NCBI GenBank assembly: GCA_017467345.1 | Contig: JAFTSI010000005.1 | Span: 1 to 46,621 of the forward strand | Direction: 5' to 3' | DNA: 46,621 bases | Source of the DNA: Clostridia bacterium | Lineage (GTDB): Bacteria; Bacillota; Clostridia; Christensenellales; Borkfalkiaceae | In this document: positions 1 to 7,022 of the stretch, in pieces | How positions within the stretch are numbered: position 1 is the stretch's first letter | Layout: every line of letters starts with the position of its first letter | The notes under the pieces: generated by a model | What the model was told of the DNA's origin: nothing | Database searches by the model: none | Seen by the model: only the letters and a program-made list of their open reading frames with translations | Made by a program: the position numbers and the translations under genes

Positions 1-18
1 AGTCTTGTATATATACCA

Positions 19-133
19 TTGCGGTGACTATAGCGGTGAGGTCCCACCTGTTCTCATACCGAACACAGAAGTTAAGCTCACTAGCGCCGAAAATACTTTG
101 CTGGAGACGGCACGGGAAGATAGGTCGTTGCTG
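19..133 (+). rRNA. rrf: 5S ribosomal RNA
   Basis: The block carries the conserved 5S core (CATACCGAACACAGAAGTTAAG, read across 56-77, is the typical loop region). Its ends pair: GCGGTGAC at 21-28 complements GTCGTTGC at 124-131 over 8 bp including G-U pairs, forming helix I. The rest of the rRNA operon would lie upstream, outside the window. End positions are good to a few bases. Confidence 0.93.
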
Positions 134-145
134 CATCCAAAAAGT

Positions 146-177
146 AAGCATCCATCAAACGATGGGTGCTTTTCTTT
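146..177 (+). terminator. rRNA operon intrinsic terminator
   Basis: AGCATCCATC (147-156) pairs with GATGGGTGCT (161-170) around an AAAC loop, followed by a T-rich tract. It sits 13 bases after the 5S gene and ends the rRNA operon. Confidence 0.88.
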
Positions 178-285
178 TTGTGGTGCAATAGCAACGACCT
201 ATATGTTTACAAATGCTTGTGTTTTAACAAGGTTTGATAAATGCTTTCTTTTACAGCAACGAACCACACTTCCCTACGGGAAGAA

Positions 286-328
286 GTCGCAGTTACTAAC
301 AATTATTTATTACTAACAACCCTTTTTG
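286..328 (+). repeat. 43-base direct repeat, copy 1 (core of a larger structured repeat)
   Basis: The block starting GTCGCAGTTACTAAC and ending ACAACCCTTTTTG is identical to 445-487. Each copy continues with similar sequence: a GGTGTTGG block, a TTGCGACATAT block, a small hairpin, then GAATGG(C/T)CGTT(T)GCTGC. TTGCGAC downstream complements GTCGCA at the start, so each unit can close on itself. Confidence 0.85.
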
Positions 329-444
329 TGCTTTGGTGTTGGTAGTTTTAAACTACTTGCGACATATTGCTTGCGCAATGAATGGCCGTTGCTGCGATTT
401 GGAATAGATTTATATTATTTTGCTAGGTTAGGGCACGGGAAAGG

Positions 445-487
445 GTCGCAGTTACTAACAATTATTTATTACTAACAACCCTTTTTG
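445..487 (+). repeat. 43-base direct repeat, copy 2
   Basis: Identical to 286-328. It is preceded by GGGCACGGGAA, which also occurs as GGCACGGGAA in the 5S gene (109-118), and followed by the same ordered blocks as copy 1, with a different but still self-complementary apical hairpin. Confidence 0.85.
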
Positions 488-598
488 AACTTGGGTGTTG
501 GCAGTTTCTAACTTGTTGCGACATATTTGGCTATCGCCAAATGAATGGTCGTTTGCTGCAAGTGGTTTGGATTAGAGAGATTTCGTTCAAAAAATGTA

Positions 599-634
599 TA
601 TATTTGAACAAATCTTTGTTTATATTTGAACAAA
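599..634 (+). repeat. Two 14-base repeats at 22-base period
   Basis: TATATTTGAACAAA occurs at 599-612 and again at 621-634, exactly 22 bases apart, about two helical turns. Confidence 0.7.
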
Positions 635-688
635 ACAGCACTTTTTTGATAAAGCATTGTTTAGTCAAGTAAAAACGGAAAAAAATTA

Positions 689-754
689 AAAGTACTCGTT
701 AAAGGTGCAAAAAATACTCGCTTATGCCGTGAAAAATACTCGCACTTTAAAAAA
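689..754 (+). repeat. Three tandem 22-base units with TACTCG core
   Basis: AAA(A/G)TACTCG begins units at 689, 711 and 733; the remaining 12 bases of each unit are not conserved. The same 22-base period is seen in the neighbouring repeat at 599-634. This iteron-like spacing suits a protein that binds one DNA face; no adjacent gene explains it. Confidence 0.7.
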
Positions 755-906
755 TGTTTAATAACACAAGGTAAACACGATTTTTTTAAAGTATTTAAAT
801 AAAAAGAAAGCAAGTGATAGTTTTGGTTTTGGGGTGCAGGTGCACCTTTTTATATGTTTATATGGTTTGTTAGGACGATTTGGATTTTGTGAACACAATT
901 ATAAAT

Positions 907-937
907 AAAAAAGAGTGGTTTTATACCACTCTTTTTT
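907..937. terminator. Bidirectional-looking terminator hairpin
   Basis: AAAAAAGAGTGGT (907-919) and ACCACTCTTTTTT (925-937) pair around a 5-base loop, with A- and T-runs on both sides. It lies immediately upstream of the promoter at 939 and would insulate the next gene. Confidence 0.75.
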
Positions 938-938
938 A

Positions 939-967
939 TTGTGTTTATTCCTGTTTTATGGTATAAT
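939..967 (+). promoter_or_regulatory. Promoter of the lipoprotein gene
   Basis: TTGTGT (939-944), 17 bp spacer, TATAAT (962-967); the start codon is at 997. Confidence 0.75.
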
Positions 968-996
968 TTAATCATAAAGAATTAAGGAGTTTTTTT

Positions 997-1386
997 ATGA
1001 AAAAAATTATAACAACTGTTTCACTTATGTTGATTTCGCTTTTGTGTTTTTTTAGTTTCACGGCTTGCAACGAGCCAAATTATACAACTAAAGACTGCTT
1101 TGAAGTTGTGCAAGAACATAGCCTTTTAACAACAACTTGCACCATCGATGATGTTCTCGGCGATGAGCCTACGGCTTTTGAAAATGGTAATTATTCACTA
1201 AAGACCAAAAAGGCACTAAAAATAACTACAATTAGTTATGATGCCTTTACCGGCTATGTTTATGAAAAAATAGTTATTACTGATAATTCTATTTTGAAAG
1301 AATATAAAGTCGGCGAGTTTATTAACCTTGAAAATTACAGAACAAGCGAAATGCACAATCTTGTAATCGAGTTCAAAGTTCTTTAA
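997..1386 (+). CDS. Small secreted lipoprotein of unknown function
   Basis: A 129-residue protein beginning with a typical lipoprotein signal: MKK, a hydrophobic stretch, then FTAC with the lipidated Cys at residue 24. The mature part (about 105 residues) is polar and probably forms a small beta-rich domain outside the membrane; I do not recognise the family. AAGGAG at 984-989 lies 7 bases before the ATG and supports the start. It has its own promoter and terminator, so it is a single-gene unit. Membrane anchoring is a firm reading; any role is unknown. Confidence 0.8.
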   Translation: MKKIITTVSLMLISLLCFFSFTACNEPNYTTKDCFEVVQEHSLLTTTCTIDDVLGDEPTAFENGNYSLKTKKALKITTISYDAFTGYVYEKIVITDNSILKEYKVGEFINLENYRTSEMHNLVIEFKVL

Positions 1387-1399
1387 TAATAGTTTTTGT

Positions 1400-1431
1400 A
1401 GAGCGTAGCGTAAATGCTACGCTCTTATTAT
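1400..1431. terminator. Terminator of the lipoprotein gene
   Basis: AGAGCGTAGC (1400-1409) pairs with GCTACGCTCT (1416-1425), followed by TATTATTTT. It lies between converging genes and may serve both. Confidence 0.75.
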
Positions 1432-1688
1432 TTTACTCTATCCTTGCCGGTGATATAATTGCCGGCTTTTTTAATACCTTGCGAAACTTTTGAGCCTGCA
1501 GTTCCGTTGAAAACTTTATTCAATTCTCTTGTTCGTTGCTTACGGTATTTTTTGTAATCCTTAATAGACAAACCGAGTTTATCGGCGTTTGCCTTGTTGT
1601 CTTTACGATTTTTTGCGACTTGTCTAATTTTTCCACCAATCAAGCGTGGTAGAGAAACACCCCCTTTTGCGCTTAGCGCAAAAGACAT
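1428..1688 (-). CDS. Possible small basic protein, unknown
   Basis: An 86-codon open frame rich in Lys and Arg (about a quarter of residues), with one stretch likely to be helical (LSIKDYKKYRKQRTRELNK). No family is recognised. There is no Shine-Dalgarno sequence before the ATG at 1688 and no clear promoter; a palindrome (TTTTGCGC/GCGCAAAA) lies inside the first codons. It converges on the lipoprotein gene. It could be a real small gene, the tail of a decayed larger gene, or chance. Low confidence. Confidence 0.35.
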   Translation of the reverse strand: MSFALSAKGGVSLPRLIGGKIRQVAKNRKDNKANADKLGLSIKDYKKYRKQRTRELNKVFNGTAGSKVSQGIKKAGNYITGKDRVK

Positions 1689-1816
1689 AGGCTTTTGAAA
1701 AAAGCCGCCTGTGTTTTAGGGGCTGGTGGGTGGGGCGGCCCTAAACAATTTGAGAGTAGGTAATACAGGTAGAAAAGAAATTAAAAAAGGAAATATATAC
1801 TTTTTATATATACCGC

Positions 1817-1845
1817 TTGTTAAACGATTAAAAAGTGTGTATAAT
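1817..1845 (+). promoter_or_regulatory. Promoter of the Pr6Pr-like gene, leaderless
   Basis: TTGTTA (1817-1822), 17 bp, TATAAT (1840-1845). A start 7 bases after the -10 falls on the A of the ATG at 1852. Confidence 0.8.
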
Positions 1846-1851
1846 TTAGGT

Positions 1852-2559
1852 ATGAGAAAAAAGTGTTCGGTAATTCTAAAAGCATTAGTGGTTGTTATAT
1901 CTATGCTTGGAATTGTTTTAAACTTAATATTTTATGCTAATGATGGGTATTCCTTTTGGTATAAAAGGTTGCTTTACTTTACCACGCAATCAAACCTTTG
2001 GATAGGCATTACCTTTTTGCTTTACTTTATTTTAAGGCTTATTGAAAAGAAAAAGGGCAAGGCGCTAATAGGTAGGTGGTATTACCTAATGAAATATTCA
2101 TTTACGGTATCTATTGCGCTAACTGGTTTTATATTCTGTTTTGGGCTTGCGCCCTTTGCCGAAGATGGCTACCACCCTTGGACTATTTATAGTTTAATGG
2201 TGCATGTGTTTGTGCCTGCTTTGTCTATTGCCGATTTTTTTGTGGAAGAAAGCGGTGTAACTTTCAAAAGAAAAGAGATTGCCTATTCGTTAATTCCACC
2301 AGTATATTATTTAGTGTTTACCATAGTGGTATATTTATTAGGCTTTGATTTTGGTAGGGGATTTAACTATCCATACTTCTTTTTAGATTTCAATTCGCCT
2401 GCTGGATTTTTTGGGTTGGCCGAGGCGGAAAGGCCTATTCTTGGAACGGCATACTGGCTTGTTATAATGCTTATGATAGTGTTAATATTTGGCGCGTCGC
2501 TTTGGGCATTGCACCCTGAAAATAGAAAGGCAAGAAAGCAACTAAAAGGTAAAAACTAA
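1852..2559 (+). CDS. Pr6Pr-like multi-spanning membrane protein
   Basis: About 235 residues with six or so hydrophobic segments. The pattern FTTQSNLW after the first helices, in a six-helix protein of this length, resembles the Pr6Pr / FAR-17a-AIG1-like family, whose bacterial role is not known. The open frame runs upstream to 1726, but I start at 1852: a strong promoter ends 6 bases before this ATG, and the upstream 42 codons are polar and cross the promoter. No Shine-Dalgarno site precedes the ATG, so the mRNA is probably leaderless. Its stop overlaps the ATG of the next gene (TAATG), so the two are co-translated. Confidence 0.8.
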   Translation: MRKKCSVILKALVVVISMLGIVLNLIFYANDGYSFWYKRLLYFTTQSNLWIGITFLLYFILRLIEKKKGKALIGRWYYLMKYSFTVSIALTGFIFCFGLAPFAEDGYHPWTIYSLMVHVFVPALSIADFFVEESGVTFKRKEIAYSLIPPVYYLVFTIVVYLLGFDFGRGFNYPYFFLDFNSPAGFFGLAEAERPILGTAYWLVIMLMIVLIFGASLWALHPENRKARKQLKGKN

Positions 2560-3014
2560 TGAAAAGAATAACTTTTGTGTGTTTGGGCAACATTTGCCGT
2601 TCGCCTATGGCAGAACTTATAATGAAAGACATAGTAAAAAAGCGTGGGCTTGAAAATGAGTTTATAATAAACTCTAAAGGCACAAGTAGTGAAGAACTTG
2701 GCAACCCAGTTTACTATGCAACTGAGCCTATATATAAAAGGCTAAACATAGACTACTCTAAAAAGCGCGCCGAAAAGTTAAGAAAAAGCGATTACTTTGA
2801 AAGCGACCTATTTGTTGGAATGGATTTTCAAAACATAGCGCAAATGGAACGCATTTTTGGTGGCGACCCAGATAACAAAATATGCCTTATTATGGATTAC
2901 ACTTCTCGTGGTGGGGAAGTTAGCGACCCTTGGTGGACAAGAGATTTTGAAAAGGCATATCAAGATATTTTAGAAGGGGTTAACGGATTATTAGAGTATT
3001 TATTAAAAAATTAA
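2559..3014 (+). CDS. Low-molecular-weight protein-tyrosine-phosphatase
   Basis: A full-length 151-residue LMW-PTP. The N-terminal P-loop VCLGNICRSPMAE gives the CX5R(S) signature with the nucleophilic Cys at residue 8 and Arg at 14; the general acid Asp lies in the late SDPWW motif. The family hydrolyses phosphotyrosine, in bacteria often on BY-kinase or arginine-kinase targets, but no kinase is encoded here. It shares one base with the stop of the preceding membrane gene and depends on that transcript. An arsenate-reductase role for this fold is less likely because the DP acid motif is intact. Confidence 0.9.
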   Translation: MKRITFVCLGNICRSPMAELIMKDIVKKRGLENEFIINSKGTSSEELGNPVYYATEPIYKRLNIDYSKKRAEKLRKSDYFESDLFVGMDFQNIAQMERIFGGDPDNKICLIMDYTSRGGEVSDPWWTRDFEKAYQDILEGVNGLLEYLLKN

Positions 3015-3021
3015 TAAAATA

Positions 3022-3064
3022 ACAAAAAAACAGTTGATTTTATGCAAAATTGACTGTTTTTTAT
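3022..3064 (+). terminator. Probable terminator after the phosphatase
   Basis: An imperfect hairpin, AAAAAACAGT with ACTGTTTTTT and an inner ATTTT/AAAAT stem, ending in a T-run. Confidence 0.6.
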
Positions 3065-3094
3065 TTGACAATGTGAAAACAAAAGTGCTATATT
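3065..3094 (+). promoter_or_regulatory. Promoter of the small cysteine-rich protein
   Basis: TTGACA (3065-3070), 18 bp, TATATT (3089-3094), directly after the upstream terminator. Confidence 0.8.
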
Positions 3095-3129
3095 GCTTAC
3101 GAAAAATAACAAAGAAGGAGAAAAGAGAA

Positions 3130-3366
3130 ATGGCTTTAACTAAAAAACAAATGGAACTCGACATTATTAAGTGGAACAAAAGTCAAGAAATGGGCGCTGA
3201 TGCATGTGGAACTTTTGATTACTGCGCTAAATGCAACAAAGAATTAGCAAACCCTTGCGACAAGGCATACAAGGCTTTCAACAAAAAGCCCGCTACTGCT
3301 AAAAAAGCACCTGCTAAAAAAACTTGCAAGAAATACTTAAGAGTAAAAAAAGCCCCTACTTTTTAG
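3130..3366 (+). CDS. Small Cys-containing basic protein, unknown
   Basis: A 78-residue protein starting MALTKKQMELDIIKWNK; AAGGAG at 3115-3120 selects the ATG at 3130 over in-frame codons upstream that overlap the promoter. Residues about 25-42 hold four cysteines (ACGTFDYCAKCNKELANPC), a spacing that could bind zinc or form disulfides. A Lys/Ala/Pro-rich tail follows, like a histone-H1-type nucleic-acid-binding tail. The last six codons and the stop lie inside the gene's own terminator hairpin. I do not recognise the family; nucleic-acid binding is an inference from the tail. Confidence 0.75.
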   Translation: MALTKKQMELDIIKWNKSQEMGADACGTFDYCAKCNKELANPCDKAYKAFNKKPATAKKAPAKKTCKKYLRVKKAPTF

Positions 3367-3381
3367 TAGGGGCTTTTAATT
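3348..3381. terminator. Shared terminator of the Cys-rich gene and tkt
   Basis: AAAAAGCCCCTAC and GTAGGGGCTTTT pair around TTTTTA at 3346-3380. A-run and T-run on opposite sides let it stop both converging transcripts. Confidence 0.85.
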
Positions 3382-3390
3382 TTTAAATTT

Positions 3391-5358
3391 TTATTTATTT
3401 AAAAGTTCTTTTGCGCTATTTACAATATTTTCTACGGTAAATCCAAACTTGTTAAAGAGTTCTTTTGCAGGTGCAGATGCGCCGAAACTTTCCATACCGA
3501 TAACCTTTCCGTCAAGACCTACATATTTATACCAAGGCATAGTTGCAGCGGCCTCAATAGCAATTCTTGCTTTTACCGATTTTGGCAACACGCTTTCAAT
3601 ATATTTTGCGCTTTGCTTATCAAACTCTTCCATACAAGGCATAGAAACAACTCTTGCCCTAATACCTTCCTGCTCAAGCACTTTTTGTGCTTTAACGGCA
3701 AGGCTTAATTCGCTACCCGTAGCCATTAAAATAACTTGTGGGTTAGCAGTATCAACTACTGTGTAGCCACCTTTAAGCGCATTTTTAGAAGTGCCATCAA
3801 TGTTTGGTAAGGTTTGGCGTGATAAGAATAAACAGGTTGGTTGCTTGCCAGTAAGTGCGCTAATCCAAGCGGCGGCAGTTTCAACCCCGTCGGCAGGCCT
3901 AAACACTTTCATATTAGGCATAGAACGAAGTCCTGCTAATTGTTCAATAGGTTGGTGGGTTGGTCCATCTTCGCCAACACCTATAGAATCGTGGGTTAAA
4001 ATAAATGGGATAGGCAATTCCATAAGCGCAGTCATACGCATTGCGTTTTTCATATAGTCGCTAAAAATAGCAAAGGTTGCGCAGTAGGGGAGCAACATTC
4101 CGTATAGATACATACCGTTGGTAATAGCACACATTGCGTGTTCTCTAATACCGAAGTGGAAGTTTCTGCCAAGCCTGTTTTCTGCCGAATAATCGCCAAG
4201 CCCTTTCATATACGATTTGTTAGTGGGCGCAAGGTCTGCACTACCACCAACGATATTTGGGAATAGGTTTGCAATTTTGTTTAGAACGGTGCTACCGTGG
4301 CCACGCGTTGCATCTTCCTTTTCAAATTTCCATAAATCTTCATTTTCTAAAAGCGAAGATAGGTCGGGATTTTTATATGCTTTATATTCACTTGCAAGTT
4401 CAGGATATGCCTTTTCATATTCGCTAAATAGTGCTTTCCAAGCCCTTTCAATTTTTGCGCCCTTTCTTGCAGTTTTTTTGCAATGCGCATAAACTTCTTC
4501 GGGAACGGTAAAGGGAGCATATTCCCAACCAAGTGTTTTTCTTAATTCTTCAACATTTTGTTCGCCAAGTGGCGCGCCGTGGCAGTTAGCAGAGCCTGCT
4601 AAGGGTGAGCCGTAGCCGATAACCGACTTAACGATAATAAGAGTGGGCTTTTCGGTTTGCGCTTTTGCCTTTTTAATAGCACGGTTAAGAGCATTGATAT
4701 CGGTTGCGTCGCTAACCTTTAATACTTGCCAACCAAGTGCTTCGTGGCGCTTAGCAACATCTTCGGTAAAGGTGATGTTTGTGTTGCCTTCAATAGTAAT
4801 ATTGTTGTCATCATAAATAGCGATAAGTTTGCCAAGTTTAAGATGCCCTGCAAGAGATGCGGCTTCATACTCTATGCCTTCTTGCATACAACCATCACCA
4901 CAGAAAACAAAAGTGTGATGGTCAACGATATTAAAGTTTTCTTTATTGAACTTTTCAGCAAGATGAGTTTCGGCAATAGCCATACCAACAGCGTTAGCAA
5001 AGCCTTGACCAAGTGGGCCTGTGCTTGTTTCAACGCCGGGGCATACACCGTATTCTGGGTGGCCTGCCGTTTTTGCGCCAAGTTGACGGAAATCTTTAAG
5101 GTCGTCTGTGCTAACCTTGTAGCCAAAAAGATGAAGTAGTGAGTAGAGTAGCATAGAGCCGTGACCTGCCGACAAAACGAACCTATCGCGATTATCAAAA
5201 GCAGGGTTTTTGGGGTTAAAGGTCATATTCGTAAAGATAGAATAGCCGATAGGTGCAGCGCCAAGTGGAAGACCTGGGTGACCAGACTTTGCCTTTTCAA
5301 TAGCAGTTGCGCTTAAAACCCTTATTGCGTTTACCGTTAACTGTTTAATATCTTGCAT
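3391..5358 (-). CDS. tkt: Transketolase
   Basis: A full-length 655-residue transketolase, the thiamine-diphosphate enzyme that moves two-carbon units in the non-oxidative pentose phosphate pathway. Visible hallmarks are the early SGHPGLPLGAAP block, GPLGQGFANAVGMA, the ThDP/metal segment near CGDGCMQEG with DDNNITIEG, and the pyrimidine-domain motif GVGEDGPTHQPIEQLAGLR. A TAGGAG site precedes the ATG by 7 bases. It is transcribed alone from the promoter at 5418-5446 to the shared terminator. It needs ThDP, which connects it to the thiamine transporter encoded later in the window. Confidence 0.97.
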   Translation of the reverse strand: MQDIKQLTVNAIRVLSATAIEKAKSGHPGLPLGAAPIGYSIFTNMTFNPKNPAFDNRDRFVLSAGHGSMLLYSLLHLFGYKVSTDDLKDFRQLGAKTAGHPEYGVCPGVETSTGPLGQGFANAVGMAIAETHLAEKFNKENFNIVDHHTFVFCGDGCMQEGIEYEAASLAGHLKLGKLIAIYDDNNITIEGNTNITFTEDVAKRHEALGWQVLKVSDATDINALNRAIKKAKAQTEKPTLIIVKSVIGYGSPLAGSANCHGAPLGEQNVEELRKTLGWEYAPFTVPEEVYAHCKKTARKGAKIERAWKALFSEYEKAYPELASEYKAYKNPDLSSLLENEDLWKFEKEDATRGHGSTVLNKIANLFPNIVGGSADLAPTNKSYMKGLGDYSAENRLGRNFHFGIREHAMCAITNGMYLYGMLLPYCATFAIFSDYMKNAMRMTALMELPIPFILTHDSIGVGEDGPTHQPIEQLAGLRSMPNMKVFRPADGVETAAAWISALTGKQPTCLFLSRQTLPNIDGTSKNALKGGYTVVDTANPQVILMATGSELSLAVKAQKVLEQEGIRARVVSMPCMEEFDKQSAKYIESVLPKSVKARIAIEAAATMPWYKYVGLDGKVIGMESFGASAPAKELFNKFGFTVENIVNSAKELLNK

Positions 5359-5417
5359 TATAAACTCCTATTGCGGGGTATATTAGAACCCTTCGCCAAA
5401 TAAAATATGCGTATATA

Positions 5418-5446
5418 ATTATAGACTAATAGAGCCTAATTTTCAA
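5418..5446 (-). promoter_or_regulatory. Promoter of tkt
   Basis: On the minus strand TTGAAA (5446-5441), 17 bp, TATAAT (5423-5418). Confidence 0.8.
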
Positions 5447-5475
5447 GTCTTTTCAATAAATAATAAAGAAAAAAC

Positions 5476-5510
5476 TTGTATAATTATAATACTCGTGATA
5501 TAATACGAGT
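5476..5510 (+). promoter_or_regulatory. Promoter of proS with a palindrome around the -10
   Basis: TTGTAT (5476-5481), 17 bp, TATAAT (5499-5504). The -10 is enclosed by a perfect inverted repeat, ACTCGT (5491-5496) and ACGAGT (5505-5510), a plausible repressor site. Confidence 0.75.
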
Positions 5511-5547
5511 AAATTAAAAAATGGATTATTATGCGAAGGAGACACTT

Positions 5548-6978
5548 ATGGACGCAAAGCAATTCGTAACACAAATAGCCGACATTAACGACAATTTTGC
5601 TCAATGGTATACTGATGTGGTTTTAAAAACCGAACTTGTTGACTACGGCCCTGTTAAAGGAACTATGGTTATAAGGCCATACGGCTATGCAATTTGGGAA
5701 AACATACAAAAAGATTTAGACCGTAGGTTTAAGGAAACTGGCGTTAAGAACGCATATTTTCCTATGCTTATTCCTGAAAGTTATCTCAAAAAGGAAGCAG
5801 AGCATGTAGAGGGCTTTGCCCCAGAAGTTGCAATGGTAACTAAGGCAGGTGGAGAAGAACTTGCTGAACCATTAGTTATTCGCCCAACAAGTGAAACTAT
5901 CATTTGCCAAATGTATGCAAAGTGGCTTAAAAGTTATAGAGATTTGCCTATTTTAATCAATCAATGGGCAAATGTAATGCGTTGGGAAAAAACCACCCGT
6001 CCATTTTTAAGAACAAGCGAATTTTTATGGCAAGAAGGCCACACCGTTCACGCAACCGAAGAAGAAGCAATGGAAGAAACTATGAAAATGCTTAATGTGT
6101 ATAAATCGTTTGCCGAAGAAACGCTTGCTATACCTGTGTTCACGGGCAGAAAAACCGAAAAGGAAAAGTTTGCAGGCGCAAAAGCAACTTTCGGTATGGA
6201 AGCAATGATGCTTGACGGAAAGAGTTTGCAAGCAGGCACTTCGCACTACCTTGGTCAAAACTTCGCAAAAGCATTTGATATGAAGTTCCTTGATAAAGAT
6301 AGCGTTCTCAAATACGGCTATTCTACAAGTTGGGGTGTTTCTACAAGGCTTATCGGTGCAATCATTATGGCTCACGGCGACCAAAGGGGATTAGTGTTGC
6401 CACCAAGGGTTGCTCCTATCCAAGTTATTATCGTGCCTGTTGCAGCGCATAAGGGTGGGGTAATAGAAAAGGCGAAAGAGATTGAAAGCAAACTTTTAGC
6501 AAAAGGCGTGCGCGCAGAAGTTGACACCCGTGATATGAGCCCTGGTTGGAAGTTCAACGAATGGGAAATGAAAGGCGTGCCTGTTCGTATTGAAATAGGT
6601 CCAAGAGATATTGAAAATAATGTGGCAATGATTATGCGTCGCGACACTTTGGAAAAGAGTTCGTTGTCGCTTGACAACATTGACACGGCTATAATAGACC
6701 TTTTAGATGAAGTTCAAGTAGGCTTGTTTAATAAGTCAAAGAAAAACCGTGATGCAAGGGTTGTTGAAGCAGACTCTTTAGATGGTATATTAAAGGGCGT
6801 TGAAGGGAAAAACTTTGTTAAAGCAGGCTGGTGTGGTTGCCGTGAATGTGAAGAAAAGGTTAAAGAAATGGCGGCGGCTACTTCAAGGGTTATGTGTGAC
6901 GAAGAAGGCGTTCCTGAAAAGTGCGCTATCTGTGGAAAACCTGCTAAACATAAGGTTATTTTTGCAAGGGCATATTAA
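5548..6978 (+). CDS. proS: Prolyl-tRNA synthetase, short archaeal/eukaryote-like type
   Basis: A class II synthetase of about 476 residues charging tRNA-Pro. Its length and layout, with no editing insertion and a C-terminal zinc-type extension (CGCRECEEKVKE and CAICGK, ending in the Tyr of FARAY), identify the short form (ProS type 3) rather than the longer bacterial form with an INS domain. Class II motifs are visible at RPTSETIIC and FLRTSEFLWQEGHTVH. The frame opens at 5521, but GAAGGAG at 5535-5541 selects the ATG at 5548. It heads a forward run of genes reaching mscL. No T-box leader is present; the transcript leader is short. Confidence 0.95.
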   Translation: MDAKQFVTQIADINDNFAQWYTDVVLKTELVDYGPVKGTMVIRPYGYAIWENIQKDLDRRFKETGVKNAYFPMLIPESYLKKEAEHVEGFAPEVAMVTKAGGEELAEPLVIRPTSETIICQMYAKWLKSYRDLPILINQWANVMRWEKTTRPFLRTSEFLWQEGHTVHATEEEAMEETMKMLNVYKSFAEETLAIPVFTGRKTEKEKFAGAKATFGMEAMMLDGKSLQAGTSHYLGQNFAKAFDMKFLDKDSVLKYGYSTSWGVSTRLIGAIIMAHGDQRGLVLPPRVAPIQVIIVPVAAHKGGVIEKAKEIESKLLAKGVRAEVDTRDMSPGWKFNEWEMKGVPVRIEIGPRDIENNVAMIMRRDTLEKSSLSLDNIDTAIIDLLDEVQVGLFNKSKKNRDARVVEADSLDGILKGVEGKNFVKAGWCGCRECEEKVKEMAAATSRVMCDEEGVPEKCAICGKPAKHKVIFARAY

Positions 6979-7022
6979 AAGTTTAATAAGGGTGAAAAAG
7001 ATTTAAGGAGTTTTAACTTTTA

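Larger units (their letters stand above)
178..938. other. Gene-free, repeat-rich region after the rRNA operon
   Basis: About 760 bases without a convincing gene. It holds an inverted copy of the 5S 3' end (192-203), two copies of a roughly 150-base structured repeat (about 254-400 and 430-560), two sets of short repeats at 22-base period (599-634 and 689-754) and a terminator-like hairpin at 907-937. Short ORFs here lack ribosome binding sites and overlap RNA or repeats. Confidence 0.7.

Noticed and set aside
5-316. 103-codon frame at the start of the window
   Set aside because: It runs through the 5S gene, its terminator and the first repeat.
4726-5139. 137-codon plus-strand frame opposite tkt
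   Set aside because: tkt is a full-length conserved enzyme; the opposite frame has no ribosome binding site and is a codon-bias shadow.
5505-5547. T-box leader for proS
   Set aside because: Only about 40 bases separate the promoter from the start codon, and no T-box sequence is present.
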